The notes beneath the pieces were generated by a model that saw nothing but the letters and a program-made list of their open reading frames with translations, was not told where the DNA came from and did no database searches. Shown in pieces: positions 60,527 through 61,949 of a stretch of 61,949 nucleotides of DNA (positions are counted from its first letter, which is position 1; every line of letters begins with the position of its first letter). The stretch spans positions 1 through 61,949 of the forward strand of contig JAEUHN010000008.1 of the NCBI GenBank assembly GCA_016795365.1, given 5' to 3'. Origin of the DNA: Verrucomicrobiaceae bacterium (lineage in GTDB: Bacteria; Verrucomicrobiota; Verrucomicrobiia; Verrucomicrobiales; Verrucomicrobiaceae). A program made the position numbers and the translations under genes.

Positions 60527-60652
60527 CCGTCCGCCACTCGCTGGTATCCGTCCGCCACTCGCTGGTATCCGTCCGCCACTCGCTGGTATCCGTCCGTCAC
60601 TCGCTGGTATCCGTCCGTCACTCGCTGGCATCCGTCCGCCACTCGCCGCAAC
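60527..60652 (+). repeat. 21-bp minisatellite, six copies
   Basis: Six tandem copies of a 21-base unit starting CCGTCCGCCACTCGCTGG, with a few C/T differences among the last three. The unit is seven codons long and one frame stays open through it into gph. Lies between the lipoprotein stop (60472) and the gph ATG (60684). Confidence 0.95.
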
Positions 60653-60683
60653 CCGTTCGTCATTCGTCATTCATTCTCCCTCC

Positions 60684-61328
60684 ATGCTCCAATCTCTCAT
60701 TTTCGACCTCGACGGCACCCTCATCGACTCCCTGGGCGACATCGCCGAGTCCATCAATCGAATGCTCGATCAGCACGGCTACCCGCGTTGTGGCGTGGAG
60801 GTGTTCAAGGAGATGGTCGGCGACGGCATGGAGAAGCTCGTCGAGCGAGCCCTGCCTCCCGAAGCACGCAACGCGGCCACCATCAGCACCTGTGTGGAGG
60901 AGTATCGCGCTCACTACGACCAGCTCTGGAACCAACAAACTCGACCCTACCCCGGCATCGTGGACGCCTTGGCGGCTCTGCGCGCCAAAGGATTGAAGCT
61001 AGGCGTCATCTCCAACAAAGCCCACCGGTTCACCGTGCCGATGACCGAGCACTTCTTCGGTAGCGACACCTTTGATCACATCCTCGGTCAACGTGCCGAA
61101 GTCCCGCGCAAGCCCGATCCCGCCGGGGCTCATGAGATGGCCGCGCACCTTGGCGTTCCCCTCGAAGCCTGCGCTTACGTCGGTGATTCCGGGATCGACA
61201 TGGCCTTCGCCCGCGCCTCCAGCATGACTGCCATCGGTGTGCTCTGGGGCTTCCGCAGCGAGACCGAACTCCGCGCCCACGGTGCCCATCGCCTGCTCAC
61301 CTCCGCCGAAGAGTTGCTCACCCTCTAA
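60684..61328 (+). CDS. gph: Phosphoglycolate phosphatase-type HAD hydrolase
   Basis: 214 residues from the ATG at 60684. HAD motif I LIFDLDGTLIDSL with the nucleophile Asp, helical cap (about 18-80), motif II GVISNKAH, motif III with the Lys in VPRKPDPAGA, motif IV YVGDSGIDMAFARA. It removes phosphate from 2-phosphoglycolate, a by-product of DNA repair, or from a related phosphosugar. An in-frame extension through the minisatellite from a GTG at 60516 is possible but unlikely. A 7-bp microsatellite follows its stop. Confidence 0.92.
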   Translation: MLQSLIFDLDGTLIDSLGDIAESINRMLDQHGYPRCGVEVFKEMVGDGMEKLVERALPPEARNAATISTCVEEYRAHYDQLWNQQTRPYPGIVDALAALRAKGLKLGVISNKAHRFTVPMTEHFFGSDTFDHILGQRAEVPRKPDPAGAHEMAAHLGVPLEACAYVGDSGIDMAFARASSMTAIGVLWGFRSETELRAHGAHRLLTSAEELLTL

Positions 61329-61335
61329 CTACGCC

Positions 61336-61398
61336 CGTCATTCGTCATTCGTCATTCGTCATTCGTCATTCGTCATTCGTCATTCGTCATTCGTCATC
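61336..61398 (+). repeat. 7-bp microsatellite CGTCATT, nine copies
   Basis: Eight exact copies of CGTCATT from 61336 and a ninth ending in C, finishing 9 bases before the ATG of the next gene at 61408. Shorter traces (CGTCATTCGTCATTC) also occur just before the gph start (60657-60675). Copy number is likely variable. Confidence 0.97.
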
Positions 61399-61407
61399 CC
61401 ACTCTCC

Positions 61408-61689
61408 ATGTCTTCCCCCGTCACCAGCCTCACCGTCCGCGTCTCGCCTAATGCGCGACGGACCGAATTCGCAGGCTGGACCATGGATGAGAAGGGTCGG
61501 CCCGTGCTGCTGATCAAGCTCCAGGCCCCGCCCGTCGATGGGAAGGCGAACACCGAGCTGCTCCGCTTCCTCGCGGATGAACTCGATTGCTCCAAGTCCC
61601 AGGTCAGTCTTCAGCGCGGCGAATCCAGCCGGCTCAAGGTGGTGGAACTCCCCGCCAGCGCTCTCGACAAGCTGCCGAAGCGCCCTTGA
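61408..61689 (+). CDS. DUF167 (YggU-family) protein
   Basis: 93 residues from the ATG at 61408. Small alpha/beta domain with the family features TVRVSPNARRTEFAG, LLIKLQAPPVDGKANTELL, and SLQRGESSRLKVVEL. Length is standard. Function of the family is not established. An upstream in-frame extension runs through the microsatellite and the end of gph and is rejected. It is probably co-transcribed with gph. Confidence 0.93.
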   Translation: MSSPVTSLTVRVSPNARRTEFAGWTMDEKGRPVLLIKLQAPPVDGKANTELLRFLADELDCSKSQVSLQRGESSRLKVVELPASALDKLPKRP

Positions 61690-61707
61690 GCGCCCCCGGC
61701 TTGTGCT

Positions 61708-61949
61708 TCACTTCGGCTCGGCCAGCAGCTTGCTGTCCACCAGCCACTCACGGAAGCGGAATGGCCATGCGCCAGCCGCCGTCGTTGTGCCATCGCGATA
61801 GCCAAAGCCGTGGCCCGCATTCGAATAGATGTGCAGTTCCGCCGGCACCTCCGCCTCCTTGTATTTCAAGTAGAGCGAGGCCATGCCCTTCGAGATGTCC
61901 GGCCGATCGTGATAGCCGCACGCGATGAATAGCGGTGGCATCCCCTTCT
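61708..61949 (-). CDS. Alpha/beta hydrolase, C-terminal part (runs off the window)
   Basis: The frame is open at the right edge, so only the last 80 or so residues are present. They show PPLFIACGYHDRPDISKGMA, LYLKYKEAEVPAELHIYSNA and the probable catalytic His in NAGHGFGYRDG, near the C-terminus of esterase or dienelactone-hydrolase-type enzymes (xylan/feruloyl esterase-like). The ATG at 61941 is probably internal. Convergent with the DUF167 gene, 18 bases apart. Confidence 0.8.
   Translation of the reverse strand, partial: KGMPPLFIACGYHDRPDISKGMASLYLKYKEAEVPAELHIYSNAGHGFGYRDGTTTAAGAWPFRFREWLVDSKLLAEPK

Noticed and set aside
60527..61398. Tandem repeats considered as a CRISPR array
   Set aside because: The units are contiguous with no unique spacers and no cas genes are present; they are mini- and microsatellites.

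Overview
The window is a chromosomal segment with GC-rich coding sequence, most likely from a Verrucomicrobia bacterium (Verrucomicrobium/Prosthecobacter type). The evidence is a Planctomycete/Verrucomicrobia-type DUF1549/DUF1553 cytochrome protein, a PVC-type membrane-bound dehydrogenase with a C-terminal heme site, a DUF1080 protein, an ECF sigma factor paired with a Ser/Thr kinase, a FecR-like anti-sigma protein with autotransporter strands, LpxI (so a lipid A-bearing outer membrane), and a LexA box close to the inverted repeat I recall being reported for Verrucomicrobia. Species cannot be fixed from sequence alone.

Layout. 1-1418 is the tail of an integron-type gene cassette array: three attC-like sites with R boxes, L boxes, a conserved extrahelical G and unpaired spacers, enclosing two single-gene cassettes. 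No integrase lies inside the window. 1758-13055 holds housekeeping and envelope genes: aat, a TPR-TPR-ExbB-ExbD-ExbD operon with its terminator, a LysM protein, accA, folA and cysK. 13143-23689 has a TPR membrane protein, a DUF1275 protein, a cupin, a nucleotide-sugar dehydrogenase, a PSD1-type cytochrome protein, an esterase, an ECF sigma/anti-sigma pair and lpxI. 23742-28292 is kinase - ECF sigma - PL6 lyase. 28358-36511 is a minus-strand block: ileS, the PVC dehydrogenase, glutathione peroxidase, a GYF-domain protein and small exported proteins. 38479-41416 holds amt behind a near-consensus sigma-54 promoter, tRNA-Glu(UUC), and lexA with its box.

41439-44387 is a molybdenum-cofactor sulfuration cluster: a MOSC protein, a MobA-FdhD fusion and a cysteine desulfurase. 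44381-51419 is mixed: an MBL hydrolase, an orphan ABC ATPase, an RlmM-like methyltransferase, an SGNH hydrolase, a NarL-type regulator and a sialidase-like protein.

The most unusual region is 51506-60101. Three consecutive plus-strand genes encode a calcineurin-like phosphoesterase with a histone H1-like Lys/Ala tail, a clostripain-family (caspase-fold) peptidase with a Lys/Ala-rich N-terminus, and a protein joining a CHAT-like caspase-fold domain to a transglutaminase-like domain. They converge, with abutting stop codons, on a three-gene translationally coupled operon of exported proteins, one ending in a diverged nuclease-like (SNase-type) domain. This resembles a peptidase-based conflict or regulated-death module, but its function is inferred only. 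The window ends with a small lipoprotein, gph and a DUF167 gene, the last two preceded by tandem repeats, and a truncated alpha/beta hydrolase.
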